Source: Deltaproteobacteria bacterium
GTDB taxonomy: Bacteria > Desulfobacterota > Binatia > Binatales > Binataceae
Direction of reading: 5' to 3'
NCBI GenBank assembly: GCA_021780755.1
Contig: JAJXYF010000027.1
Location: 1-64,000, forward strand
Length of the DNA: 64,000 nt
In this document: positions 18,221 through 27,114 of the stretch, one piece after another
Numbering within the stretch: the first letter of the stretch is position 1
How the letters are laid out: each line of letters starts with the position of its first letter
The notes under the pieces: generated by a model
Told to the model about the DNA's origin: nothing
Databases searched by the model: none
The model's input: only the letters and a program-made list of their open reading frames with translations
Translations under genes and position numbers: made by a program

Positions 18221-18251
18221 AAAGCCCGCGCTGACCGGTCGCGCGGGCTTT
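18221..18251. terminator. Bidirectional terminator
   Basis: AAAGCCCGCG (18221-18230) and CGCGGGCTTT (18242-18251) form a perfect 10-bp stem with an 11-nt loop, flanked by A and T runs. It lies between the convergent oxidoreductase remnant and the DUF35 gene. Confidence 0.85.
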
Positions 18252-18308
18252 GGCAGGTTAGTCAGTTGTGCGGGCGAAGTTAGCTATACGCGGAGCACCG
18301 ACCGCTCG

Positions 18309-18749
18309 CTACGGCGTGAGCTTCCACTGCACGAGCGTCGCTTCCGGATGGTCCTCGAAGACCGCCTCGACCGCGACGTCAAACGGCGGATTCTGCATCG
18401 GGTCGCCCAGCAGATTTCCCACCATGCGCACGTTGCCCGCATCCGGCAGCTCGATCACCGCGACGATATACGGGCACGCCTCCTTCAGCGCCGGATGCAC
18501 CGGGTTCCAGCATCGCACCCAGCTATACAGGCGGCCGCGTCCCGAGACCTTGTGCCAGCCCATATCGAACGACCGGCATTCGTGACAGAGAAATTCCGGG
18601 CCCCACTGAAACGCCTTGCAGGAATTGCAGCGTTGAACCATCAGCTCGTGGCGTTTGCTCGCCGCCCAGAATTCATTATCCAGTCCGGTACGCTGTGCGC
18701 GCGGAGTGGGTAATCCCTCCGGCAAGTAGTATTTCTTTTCGTCGGCCAT
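18309..18749 (-). CDS. DUF35 OB-fold protein with zinc ribbon
   Basis: 146 residues. The N-terminal rubredoxin-like zinc ribbon has CNSC and CHEC pairs (about residues 41-44 and 54-57). An OB-fold follows (GRGRLYSWVRCWNPVHP, PYIVAVIELPD). DUF35 proteins act as partners of thiolase-fold enzymes and bind acyl-CoA. It is the second gene of a pair with the thiolase-fold protein, 12 bp apart. The same pairing is known for steroid side-chain aldolases (Ltp2 with ChsH2-DUF35). Confidence 0.88.
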   Translation of the reverse strand: MADEKKYYLPEGLPTPRAQRTGLDNEFWAASKRHELMVQRCNSCKAFQWGPEFLCHECRSFDMGWHKVSGRGRLYSWVRCWNPVHPALKEACPYIVAVIELPDAGNVRMVGNLLGDPMQNPPFDVAVEAVFEDHPEATLVQWKLTP

Positions 18750-18761
18750 CGCGCGCTCTCC

Positions 18762-19934
18762 CTAGATGCTATGGACAATCAGATCGCTGACCGGCGAGAC
18801 CATCGGGCCTGACGCGACCAGTGAGATTTTGCAATCGGGGACCTGGCAGGTCGAATCGCCGCGCACCTGCCGCACCGCTTCGTTCACCAGTTCCAGCCCA
18901 TGCATGTAGCATTCGGCGATATTGCCACCGCTGGTGTTGATCGGCAACTTGCCCTTGGGCGCCGTGATGTTCTCGAAGGTCACGAACTCCATCACTTCCT
19001 CGGGCTTGCAGAAGCCGTGCTCGACCAGGCTGATCATCACCGCGCCGCTGAAGTGCTCGTACATCTGCGCGCAATCGACGTCCTTCGGCGTGATGCCGGC
19101 CATCTCGAATAGTCGCGGCGCCAGGGTCTTGAAATTTGACGACGCGTAGTCCGCGGAGTTCTCAATCGTCGCGTTGTGGCGATAGTTAGAACCTTGTGCA
19201 GCCGCCATGATGTAAGCGGGCTTCTGTTTCGCGTCGCGCGCGCGATCCGCCGTGGTCACGATTAGCGCGGCGGAGCCGTCGTTCTCCATGCAGCAATCGA
19301 ACAGGTGGAATGGCTCGGCGATCCACCGCGACTTGTCATACTCCTCGCGCGTCAGCGGACGCCCGTACATCACCGCACGCGGATTGAATTGCGCGTGGTA
19401 GTAATCCGCCAGCGCGACTGCCGCCAGCGGTTCCTGGTTGATACCGTATTGATGCATGAAGCGGCGGGTGCGCAATGCCACCCATTGCGCGGGGACATAC
19501 AGGCCGTACGGCGCGGTGTACGCGGGACTGCCGGATACATAGTTGGTCACCGGGGCCTGCCCAAAGCGTCCAAACTGTCCCTGCGCCAGCGCGCGAAACA
19601 CCACGCAGTATTTCGAGTAGCCGGCCGCGACGGCAGCCGCCGCATTACCGACCGCGCCCGATCCGCCGCCACCGCCGCCGCCCCACACCATCCCGGCGAA
19701 TCCGAGATGTTTGAGCCCCAGCGCCGTCGCCAGCCGCGACGCCTCGTTACGATCGTCCGCGTAGCCCGAGATGCCGTCGATGTCGCGCACATCGATGCCC
19801 GCGTCATCGGCCGCCTTGATGATCGCTTCGCAGGCCAGGCGAAACTCGGGCACCGGCGCCTGTCCGCGCTTGTAGTACTTGGTCTCGCCGACCCCGATTA
19901 TCGCGACCCTGTCCTTAATAGTATATTCGCTCAT
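18762..19934 (-). CDS. Thiolase-fold protein without nucleophilic Cys (Ltp2-like)
   Basis: 390 residues of the SCP-x/lipid-transfer thiolase family. The N-terminus VAIIGVGETKYYKRG is typical. At the place where thiolases carry the acyl-accepting Cys, this protein has a run of glycines, WGGGGGGGSGAVGNA, and no Cys. HxFxG-type residues later in the chain are also altered (YEHFSGAVM is present, and a C-terminal NTSGGNIAECYMHG replaces the usual GGxxAxGHP). Family members of this kind (Ltp2) are aldolases that need a DUF35 partner, and the next gene is a DUF35 protein. The role is therefore inferred to be retro-aldol cleavage of a branched acyl-CoA rather than thiolysis. I chose ATG 19934 with GAGG five bases upstream. 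Confidence 0.82.
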   Translation of the reverse strand: MSEYTIKDRVAIIGVGETKYYKRGQAPVPEFRLACEAIIKAADDAGIDVRDIDGISGYADDRNEASRLATALGLKHLGFAGMVWGGGGGGGSGAVGNAAAAVAAGYSKYCVVFRALAQGQFGRFGQAPVTNYVSGSPAYTAPYGLYVPAQWVALRTRRFMHQYGINQEPLAAVALADYYHAQFNPRAVMYGRPLTREEYDKSRWIAEPFHLFDCCMENDGSAALIVTTADRARDAKQKPAYIMAAAQGSNYRHNATIENSADYASSNFKTLAPRLFEMAGITPKDVDCAQMYEHFSGAVMISLVEHGFCKPEEVMEFVTFENITAPKGKLPINTSGGNIAECYMHGLELVNEAVRQVRGDSTCQVPDCKISLVASGPMVSPVSDLIVHSI

Positions 19935-20071
19935 CGACACCTCGCGGTTGCCGTGCTCAATGCGTATTGGCGTTCCGCCTCGTAGTTACTAATCGAGGAC
20001 ACACCGGTAGTTAGTATCGGAGCGCCCATCCGGATCGTAAAATCGTTCACTATCGCACCGAATCGGGAGTA

Positions 20072-21187
20072 TCAGGCTTTTGCGGCCATGCCAACATCGG
20101 CGCCATTGCGCGTGCGGTCCTGGAAATGCGGCATCACTTCCTCCGCCATCAGCCGCATCGATTTGAACCACGGCGCCGGGTTGTCCGCATAGTCGAAACC
20201 GAAATGCAGCAATGTGCCGAAGCCGCCGACTTCGTCATACATCTCGCCGAGCTTGCGCGTCACGGTCCGCGGCGATCCCACCAGCCATCCATGATGCGCG
20301 AGATATTCCGGCGTCACCTCGCCATCCGCGATGCTCTCGTCATGCTTCAGATATTTCGTGAACCCGAATTCGTGGAATAGCGGCAGCAGGTACTCGCGCA
20401 TCATGCGGCCCATCCCGCTCTGCACGCAGCCTTTGTAGGCTTCATCGTCGGTGTCGGCCACGAAAATCTCGCGCACGATTCGCCAGTCGGCACGATCGGG
20501 CGTGCGTCCGGATCGCTTCGCGCCCTCCGTCACCGCGTCCCAATGCGACGCGATGTACGAATTACTCAGGTTCAAACTGAGTGGGATGAATCCGCGCTCG
20601 CCGGCCAGTTTCAAGGTATCGGAATTCGGACTGAAGCCCGCGATCCCGATCGGCGGATGAGGCCGCTGCAACGGCTTGATGTGATGCTTCAACGTCCCCA
20701 GCATCGGCTTCGGTACGTTGACGTCCCAGTACTTGCCGTGATGTTCATAGCCGCCGTCGCTCGCCCAGATTTTCAACATGATGTCGAGCGATTCGCGCGT
20801 CATCTCACGGGTCTCGCCCTTGACGCCGTCAACGCAGAACAGTTGCCAATCGCTGGGCAGGCCGCTCGCGCCGATTCCGAGCATGTAACGGCCCTCCGCC
20901 AGATGGTCCATAAACGCCACCCGGCACGCCAGTTCCGCCGGATGATGATACGGCAGCAGATGTGCGCCGGGGGCGAGCTTGATGCGAGTGGTCTGCATCA
21001 GCGCCTGCGCTATCAGCAGATCGGGCGCCGGATTCGGCTCCCACGGCGCGGTGAAATGCTCGCCGATCCAGGCCTCGGTATAACCCAGCCGATCAGCCGT
21101 GCGAATTACTTCCAGGTCCCAGTCCTGACCGGCCTTCAGGCCCCGCTCCGGCGGATGCGATGGCATAAAGAATATTCCCAGCTTCAT
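20072..21187 (-). CDS. LLM flavin-dependent oxidoreductase, LimB-like
   Basis: 371 residues in the luciferase-like monooxygenase TIM barrel. The start MKLGIFFMPSHPP follows AAGGAG. Segments LGYTEAWIGEHF, TTRIKLAPGAHLLPYHHP and YMLGIGASGLPSDW resemble limonene 1,2-monooxygenase (LimB) and alkanal monooxygenases more than the F420-linked subgroups. It would use reduced FMN and oxygen on a hydrophobic ketone or olefin. It lies between the thiolase-fold/DUF35 pair and a 6-oxocamphor-hydrolase-like gene on the same strand, which supports a terpenoid-type substrate, but that is inference. Confidence 0.85.
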   Translation of the reverse strand: MKLGIFFMPSHPPERGLKAGQDWDLEVIRTADRLGYTEAWIGEHFTAPWEPNPAPDLLIAQALMQTTRIKLAPGAHLLPYHHPAELACRVAFMDHLAEGRYMLGIGASGLPSDWQLFCVDGVKGETREMTRESLDIMLKIWASDGGYEHHGKYWDVNVPKPMLGTLKHHIKPLQRPHPPIGIAGFSPNSDTLKLAGERGFIPLSLNLSNSYIASHWDAVTEGAKRSGRTPDRADWRIVREIFVADTDDEAYKGCVQSGMGRMMREYLLPLFHEFGFTKYLKHDESIADGEVTPEYLAHHGWLVGSPRTVTRKLGEMYDEVGGFGTLLHFGFDYADNPAPWFKSMRLMAEEVMPHFQDRTRNGADVGMAAKA

Positions 21188-21306
21188 TCCGTACTCCTTT
21201 GACCGGCGGGCGAGACCTCCACGCCGCTGACTGCTCTATTACCACGATTACCGCGCGATTGATCCATTGCCACGGCAACCGGTGATACCAACCTTCGCGA
21301 TCGCGC

Positions 21307-22119
21307 CTACTTCCTTTCCCGCGCGCCCGGCCACGACTGTCCCGCGCTGAGGCCCTCGAGCGCCAGCCCGTAGCCGAGATTCTCGAGCATCAATTTCTTG
21401 AGCTGCTGCGTCAGCGCGACGCGTGCGTAACGCACGGCAAGCGTCGGCTTGATCGTGATGTTGCGCGCGAGTTCCCATGCGCGTTCGATCAACTTGTCCT
21501 GCGGCAATATTTCGCTGATGACGCCCAGATCCAGCGACTCCTGCGCGGACAGCTTCTGTCCCGTGAGCAGAAAATAGCGCCCGCGATTCGGCCCCAGTAC
21601 CAGCGGCCACACGATGTGCACGCCGTCGCCCGGCACGATGCCGTTGGGAAAATGCGGAGCATCCTGGAACGCCGCGTTCGGCGACGCCAGCACGATATCG
21701 CACAGCACCGCCAGCTCCGCGTGAATCAGCGCGGGCCCGTTGACCGCCGCGATCATCGGCACCTCGATATTGAGATGATTCATCAGCAGGTACTTCGCGT
21801 CATTGTAGATGTGGTCCCAGGTCGTCGAGCGCACGCCGGCCGGCTGCGGTGCGCCATTGCCGGTGACCGGCACGCCGCGCCCCTTGCCTGCGTCAACCTC
21901 GGCACAAAACGCGTCGCCCGTACCGGTGATTATCACGCAGCGGTTTTCATGGTCGCGCGCGATATCGTTGAACGCGTGGGACAGCTCCTCATGCGGCCCC
22001 ATACCCCATTTCAGCTCGGCGTCGTTGGTGTGCAGCGTCATCTGCAGGATGCCGTTGCGCCGTTCCATCTTGATGTGCTGATACTTTTTGGCGTAATCGT
22101 CAAACTTGATCAGTGCCAT
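21307..22119 (-). CDS. Crotonase, 6-oxocamphor hydrolase-like
   Basis: 270 residues. The chain matches what I remember of 6-oxocamphor hydrolase (CamK) over long stretches: [57 protein letters not shown] and [11 protein letters not shown]. The FQDAPHF segment has the Asp and His of the active-site region; the GPALIHAEL segment supplies another His. CamK opens a beta-diketone ring by retro-Claisen hydrolysis. A related steroid-pathway crotonase (EchA20) also opens rings. So a carbon-carbon hydrolase for a cyclic diketone is more likely than a plain enoyl-CoA hydratase. GGGGAG precedes the ATG. Confidence 0.82.
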   Translation of the reverse strand: MALIKFDDYAKKYQHIKMERRNGILQMTLHTNDAELKWGMGPHEELSHAFNDIARDHENRCVIITGTGDAFCAEVDAGKGRGVPVTGNGAPQPAGVRSTTWDHIYNDAKYLLMNHLNIEVPMIAAVNGPALIHAELAVLCDIVLASPNAAFQDAPHFPNGIVPGDGVHIVWPLVLGPNRGRYFLLTGQKLSAQESLDLGVISEILPQDKLIERAWELARNITIKPTLAVRYARVALTQQLKKLMLENLGYGLALEGLSAGQSWPGARERK

Positions 22120-22306
22120 GATTTTGATCTCCCCTTAAGCTTTGGGTGGGATTCGTTCGCGGGAGTGTACAAAACTTTGCGTCGAATTAGCCAACGCGTC
22201 ATGCGTCCGCAGCGCCCGGATCAAGTTCGCGCTTGCCGCGGCGCCGATTTCGCAAGACACTGAGGCGGCTTTGCCAGGCGCCGCCTTTGGAGGGGTCGAG
22301 TCCGCG

Positions 22307-23185
22307 ATGAACACAGAACGACGGCAGCGAATATTCGACGAAGTCGAAGCGGCGGGCTGGCTTCAGGATGGTATGACTGTCGCTATCGGGCAGCCGACGC
22401 CGATGGCGCTGGTGCGGCAGATCATCCGCCGCGGGCTCAAGGACCTGACCATCGTCGATGCGGGCTTTTCACTCGACCTCCTGATCGCGGCGGGATGCGC
22501 GCGAAAGGTCGTCAGTTATTATGCGGGCGGTGGCTTCGGCAATCCGGTCGGCCCGTCGTTCCGGCGCGCGGCCGAACGCGGCGAAATCGAGGTCTGGGAG
22601 TGCGAGGAGGGCATCCTCTGCGCCGGCCTGCAGGCGGCCGCCCAGTCCCTGCCCTTCCTGCCTTGGCGCGGCGGCGTCGGCACCTCGCTGCCGGAGGTCA
22701 ACCCCGACCTGAAAATCTTCATGGACCCGCTTCGCGGCGAGACGCTGATCGCGGTGCCTCCGATCAAGCCCGACATCGCCATCATGCACGCCGCCCACGC
22801 CGACGCCTATGGCAACGTACAACATGTCGGCGGCCCCGGATGGATCGATCTGTTCATGTGCCGCGCCGCCGACCGGGTGATCGTACAGGTCGATCAGGTT
22901 ATCTCGAATGAACAGGTTCGGTCCGATCCGTGGAAAACCACCATCGCGCCGGCCGACGCGATCGTGCGCGCGCCGTATGGCGCCCACCCTTTCTATTCTC
23001 GTGGCTATCATCTTCAGGACAACGAACATCTCAAATTATACAGTGAGGCGGCCAATCGCGCGGCGGCCGGCGACCGCAAAGCCCTCGATGACTACCTCGA
23101 ACGCTTCTGTCGCAAGCCCGCGACCCACGCCGACTATCTTGAATTAATTGGTATCAAACGGTTGCTGGCGCTCTACGAATACTGA
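22307..23185 (+). CDS. CoA-transferase-fold protein, alpha subunit (IpdA-like)
   Basis: 292 residues of the class I CoA-transferase alpha family (glutaconate CoA-transferase A/IpdA type). The region DGMTVAIGQPTPMALVRQII corresponds to the CoA-binding N-terminal part, and VWECEEGILCAGLQ carries conserved acidic residues. The ATG at 22307 has GGAGGGG about ten bases upstream; earlier in-frame codons are not supported. Its beta partner lies at 23885, separated by a membrane protein gene. IpdAB homologues hydrolyse the last steroid ring, and others are true CoA-transferases. The nearby ring-opening crotonase favours the hydrolase reading, without proof. Confidence 0.85.
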   Translation: MNTERRQRIFDEVEAAGWLQDGMTVAIGQPTPMALVRQIIRRGLKDLTIVDAGFSLDLLIAAGCARKVVSYYAGGGFGNPVGPSFRRAAERGEIEVWECEEGILCAGLQAAAQSLPFLPWRGGVGTSLPEVNPDLKIFMDPLRGETLIAVPPIKPDIAIMHAAHADAYGNVQHVGGPGWIDLFMCRAADRVIVQVDQVISNEQVRSDPWKTTIAPADAIVRAPYGAHPFYSRGYHLQDNEHLKLYSEAANRAAAGDRKALDDYLERFCRKPATHADYLELIGIKRLLALYEY

Positions 23186-23213
23186 GTAATCGCGATCGGA
23201 ACCAACGCGGGAA

Positions 23214-23837
23214 ATGACTATGACCCAAAATGCGCAACCGGTCGGCAGCGCGGCGACTAATTACGGCATCGTCGCCTGGATCGTTTACGGCGTGATCTCA
23301 GGCGACGGCCACTGGGTCGTGGCGTCGCTCGCCGCACTCATCGTCGCGCTCGCGATCGTCGCGCATGAGCATAAATATCACGCCACCAAGATTCTGAGTT
23401 GCACGGCCGCGGCATTCTTCGTGTTCTCGCTGGTGACAACCATCATCGTCGGGCCCGCACTCTTCAAGAACTACAATATATTTCTCACCTGGTTGGTCTT
23501 TGCGGTCGTCACCTGGATAACACTGCTGATCGGGTTTCCCTTCACGATCCAGTATGCCCGTGAGCAGGCGCCGCGCGAAATCTGGAACCATCCGCTGTTC
23601 ATGCGCCTCAACGTGATTCTCACGGTAGTATTCGGCTTGATGTTCACGATCAATGCCGGATTGGGCGTGATCGCGCTGAGGACCGGGCGTTTACTGTCGC
23701 TCGGCCTGCTCCTGCCGATATCCTTGCTGATTGCGGCTATCGTTTTCAGCGCGCGGTATCCGAAACACTATACTCAGCGCTTTGCGCCTGATTGGGCCGC
23801 GGCTCAGACACCAATAGCCGGGCCCGCGACTGACTAA
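23214..23837 (+). CDS. Hypothetical integral membrane protein
   Basis: 207 residues with about six hydrophobic helices. Between helices is YAREQAPREIWNHPLFMRLN, a segment I associate with an uncharacterised inner-membrane family. It sits between the two CoA-transferase-fold subunits on the same strand, with short spacing on both sides (28 and 47 bp), so it is probably co-transcribed. A role in substrate uptake is possible but only inferred. Confidence 0.75.
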   Translation: MTMTQNAQPVGSAATNYGIVAWIVYGVISGDGHWVVASLAALIVALAIVAHEHKYHATKILSCTAAAFFVFSLVTTIIVGPALFKNYNIFLTWLVFAVVTWITLLIGFPFTIQYAREQAPREIWNHPLFMRLNVILTVVFGLMFTINAGLGVIALRTGRLLSLGLLLPISLLIAAIVFSARYPKHYTQRFAPDWAAAQTPIAGPATD

Positions 23838-23884
23838 TCGGTTTTCATCGGAAGAGACACGTCGCCGGGTGACTCGAGGCCCCA

Positions 23885-24673
23885 ATGGAAAATGACTATT
23901 CGATATCGGAATTGTTGACCGTCTTCCTCGCGCGCGAACTGAAGGATGGCGAAGTGCTCCGCGTCGGTGTCGCGATGCCGGTGGCGGAGGCCGCTGTGCG
24001 CCTGGCCCATCTCACGCACGGTCCAAACATGGACCTGGTGTTCCTCGGCGCGCGGATGAACGTGGCGCATCTCGAGACGATCCCAATGCCCGCCTTCGGA
24101 TGGGACCGGCGGGTCGTCCGATGGGCCGAATCGTTCAGCGACACCGGTCATCGCTTCGACCGCGTGAAGGACTGGAACAACCATGTGTTCTTTATCGGTG
24201 GCGTGCAGGTGGATGCCTACGGCAACACGAATCTAATCGGGGTCGGCCCTGATTATCGGCGGCTCAAGTTTCGCGGCCCCGGCTCGGTGGGTACACCAAC
24301 GCTCAGTACTCACGTCGGCCGCTATTACATAGTCCTCAATAGTCACAATCCGCGCGTGCTGGTCGAAAAATGTGACTATGTGAGTGCTTTCGGCTGGGGG
24401 ACCGGCGGCGCCGACGCCCGGCGCAAGCTCGGGCTCCCCGGTGGCGGTCCCCGCTTCTGTATCACACCTTTGTGCATCTTCGATTTCGCCGAGGATACCA
24501 AACGGATGCGGCTGCGTTCAGTGCATCACGGCATCTCACCCGAGCGGGTGAGGCAGGAGACCGGCTTCGAGATCGTGATGCCGTCGTCGGTGCCAACTAC
24601 CGAACCGCCAACGGCCGATGAACTGCAAGTGCTACGCAGCCGCGTCGATACGGCCGGCCGCCTGCGGGTGTAA
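23885..24673 (+). CDS. CoA-transferase-fold protein, beta subunit (IpdB-like)
   Basis: 262 residues of the class I CoA-transferase beta family (glutaconate CoA-transferase B/IpdB type). Recognisable blocks are FFIGGVQVDAYGNTNLI and GPGSVGTPTLSTHVGRYY, with GGGPRFCITPLCIFDF near the middle. In true CoA-transferases a Glu in a short Glu-Asn-Gly-type motif near residue 50 carries the CoA. At that place this chain reads VFLGARMNVAHLE, and I see no such motif. That absence is shared with IpdB-type hydrolases, but it needs an alignment to confirm. Confidence 0.85.
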   Translation: MENDYSISELLTVFLARELKDGEVLRVGVAMPVAEAAVRLAHLTHGPNMDLVFLGARMNVAHLETIPMPAFGWDRRVVRWAESFSDTGHRFDRVKDWNNHVFFIGGVQVDAYGNTNLIGVGPDYRRLKFRGPGSVGTPTLSTHVGRYYIVLNSHNPRVLVEKCDYVSAFGWGTGGADARRKLGLPGGGPRFCITPLCIFDFAEDTKRMRLRSVHHGISPERVRQETGFEIVMPSSVPTTEPPTADELQVLRSRVDTAGRLRV

Positions 24674-24730
24674 GTTCTCGCAAATCGAAACCCGCGTGTG
24701 CGTCGATCGTGCGGGGGCGGTCTTTTTCCT

Positions 24731-25477
24731 TTAGCCGGGGACGTGGGCAAACACTGCGTGCCAGTAAGCGCGGAACCACGGATCGCCTTCGCGCGTGCCG
24801 CGGACGCTACCGATCACGTGCATGCCGTCGGGATGAATCTCGCACTGGAGCCGGGTGGTTTCGTCAACCGCGAAGGTCGTACCCGAAAAATAATCGCCGT
24901 TGCGATACTCGTCGAAATGCAGCACCGCGAGCATCGTCGCGAAAGTTCGACCGTCGGTCGAGAGCAGCCTCATGGTGCCCTGGGCGTTGGTGATTTTGCG
25001 GTTCCGTTCGATGCCGGCCTCGGTGAAGGTCAGTTGAAACGGCCCGTTGCCGTAACGCTCGTAGCATAAGCGGTAGGTCTTCGGCGTCCAGCTGCCGATT
25101 TTTGCCGCGCCCGGGAGTCGCTCGATCGAATCGAGAAACTGCACGTCGCCCTGCCAGCATCCACGGAAAATCGCGGGCAGCACCGGTTGCTGCATTTGAA
25201 ACGCTTCCGGCGTCGGAGTCGGTTCCGGCGGGGGCTCCACGCTGGGCGGTGGCGGAGGTGGCGCGGGCGTCGGTGCCGATTGCTCGTATTGCTCGACGCG
25301 CGGCGCGGTCGGCCGCGGCGTCGGCTTCGGCCGGTAATGAAGCGGCGGCTGGGACTGCGACGACGGTGGCGGAATCTCGATGGTTTGCTGCGCGTTGACG
25401 GCCGGCGCGCCGCATACGATAAGGGCGATCAGCAATCCCATTACGTACGTAGCCGCGTCTCGTGCGATAGTTTTCAT
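24731..25477 (-). CDS. Exported proline-rich protein
   Basis: 248 residues. A signal peptide (hydrophobic MGLLIALIVCGAPAV, likely cleavage after VNAQ) is followed by a proline-rich, low-complexity region (residues ~35-90), then a folded domain with two Cys (CWQGDVQF and LCYERYG). The Pro-rich spacer suggests that it spans or anchors in the cell envelope. It shares the general plan of the exported protein at 9397. Function unknown. Confidence 0.75.
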   Translation of the reverse strand: MKTIARDAATYVMGLLIALIVCGAPAVNAQQTIEIPPPSSQSQPPLHYRPKPTPRPTAPRVEQYEQSAPTPAPPPPPPSVEPPPEPTPTPEAFQMQQPVLPAIFRGCWQGDVQFLDSIERLPGAAKIGSWTPKTYRLCYERYGNGPFQLTFTEAGIERNRKITNAQGTMRLLSTDGRTFATMLAVLHFDEYRNGDYFSGTTFAVDETTRLQCEIHPDGMHVIGSVRGTREGDPWFRAYWHAVFAHVPG

Positions 25478-25591
25478 TGGTCGAGTACCAATGTTATTTC
25501 GTTGTGAAGTTCTGATCGAGCACGAACGATGCCGGCCGTCGGTCGTGCTTCGGGCGGAACCAATGCGAGCGAGGCGGAGTTAAGCGGCGCA

Positions 25592-26986
25592 ATGAAGAAG
25601 ATTCATCTCAACGCTTTCAATCAGTGTTCCGCCGCGCTCCAATCGTTCGGCCAGTTTCGTAATCCGCGCGATCGTACTTCGCGGGGCTACAAGGAGCTTG
25701 CGCACTGGCTCGATCTCGCGCGCACGCTCGAAGCCGGGTGCTTCGATTCACTGTTTTTCGCCGACGTGCATGGAGTGTATGACGTTTACCGGGGCAGTCC
25801 CGAGCCTGGTATTCGCCACGCCGTGCAGTTTCCCGGCAACGATCCGACGATACTCTTCCCCGCGCTGGCGCAGGTGACCCGCCACCTCGGATTCATCGCG
25901 ACCTACAGCACGACTTACTATCCGCCGTTTCACACCGCCAAGCTGTTTTCGTCGCTCGATCACTTCACCGGCGGCCGCGTCGGCTGGAACATCGTGACTT
26001 CATACTTGCCAAGTGCCGCGCGCAACGGACTCGGCGCGATGCTCCCGCATGACGAGCGTTACGAACGCGCCGAAGAATACATGGAAGTGGTTTACAAGCT
26101 GTGGGAGGCGAGTTGGGAGGAGGGCGCGATGGTGCGCGATTCCGCGCGCGACATGCACGTCGATCCGGCCAAGGTCCGCGCCATCAATCATCGCGGCCGC
26201 TATTTCGAGGTCGAGGGACCGCACATGTGCGAGCCGTCGCCGCAGCGCACACCGTTGCTGCTGCAGGCCGGCCAGTCGGGGCGCGGCGTCAAATTCGGCG
26301 CGCGGCACGGCGAGGCGCTCTTCGTGACTTATCCGACGGTCGAAGCGGCGCAATCGCGGGTCGCACGCATGCGCGAGGCCGCTCGTGAAAACGGGCGCGA
26401 TCCCGCTCACGTCAAGATCCTTTCGGCGATCGCCGTGATCGTCGCTGAGACCGAGGCCGAGGCGCGGCTGCGCGAGCGGCGTTTGCGTTCCTATGCGAGC
26501 CCCGAAGGTGGCTTTGCGCTGTTCGGTGGATGGACCGGAATCGATCTCGCGAAGTTCAAGGATGACGAGCTGCTCGGACGGCTCGAATCCGACGGCATCA
26601 AGGCCGCCGCGCGATGGTTCACGGCAGCGCGGCCGGGGCACGCGGCCACGGTCGCCGATGCGCGCGAGGAGATGAAGCTCGCGAGCCTGTTGCCGCTGAT
26701 CGTCGGCGATCCCGCGCAGGTGGCCGACGAAATCGAGCGGTGGGCCGATGTCGCGGGCGTTGACGGAATCAACCTGGTGCCGATCTTTCAGCCTGGCAGC
26801 TTCACCGATTTCATCGAGCTGGTAGTGCCGGAGTTGCAACGGCGCGGGCGCGTGCGGACTTCGTATGATGGCGTCACGCTGCGCGAGCAATTGTTCGGCG
26901 CGGGCCATCCGCATCTGTTGCCCGACCATCCGGGCTGGCGCCTGGCGGGAATCGATCCTCGCGCGCACGCGTCGCTCAGCCGCTAA
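25592..26986 (+). CDS. LLM monooxygenase, NtaA/SnaA/DszA family
   Basis: 464 residues. The N-terminus MKKIHLNAFNQCS and the segments ARTLEAGCFDSLFFADVHG, DHFTGGRVGWNIVTS and YERAEEYMEVVYKLWE mark the NtaA/SnaA/DszA group of reduced-FMN-dependent monooxygenases, which act on nitrilotriacetate, pristinamycin or dibenzothiophene-type substrates. A separate flavin reductase is normally needed and none is visible here. The start at 25592 matches family length. It is isolated, with a convergent terminator downstream. Confidence 0.88.
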   Translation: MKKIHLNAFNQCSAALQSFGQFRNPRDRTSRGYKELAHWLDLARTLEAGCFDSLFFADVHGVYDVYRGSPEPGIRHAVQFPGNDPTILFPALAQVTRHLGFIATYSTTYYPPFHTAKLFSSLDHFTGGRVGWNIVTSYLPSAARNGLGAMLPHDERYERAEEYMEVVYKLWEASWEEGAMVRDSARDMHVDPAKVRAINHRGRYFEVEGPHMCEPSPQRTPLLLQAGQSGRGVKFGARHGEALFVTYPTVEAAQSRVARMREAARENGRDPAHVKILSAIAVIVAETEAEARLRERRLRSYASPEGGFALFGGWTGIDLAKFKDDELLGRLESDGIKAAARWFTAARPGHAATVADAREEMKLASLLPLIVGDPAQVADEIERWADVAGVDGINLVPIFQPGSFTDFIELVVPELQRRGRVRTSYDGVTLREQLFGAGHPHLLPDHPGWRLAGIDPRAHASLSR

Positions 26987-27052
26987 ACAAGATACGCCTT
27001 GCGAACCGAACCGGCGATGCGAGTGCCGGCTGATGCGCTGCTGCGCGAAAAA

Positions 27053-27097
27053 ACGGGGGGCGAAACGTGATTACGTTCCGTCCCCCCGTCGGTTGAC
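27053..27097 (-). terminator. Terminator for the amidohydrolase gene
   Basis: ACGGGGGG (27053-27060) and CCCCCCGT (27082-27089) form a stem, extended inside by AACGT/ACGTT. On the minus strand the hairpin is followed by TTTTTT (complement of 27047-27052), so it ends transcription of the gene at 27115-28791. Confidence 0.8.
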
Positions 27098-27114
27098 GTG
27101 CGGATGATTTCGCG

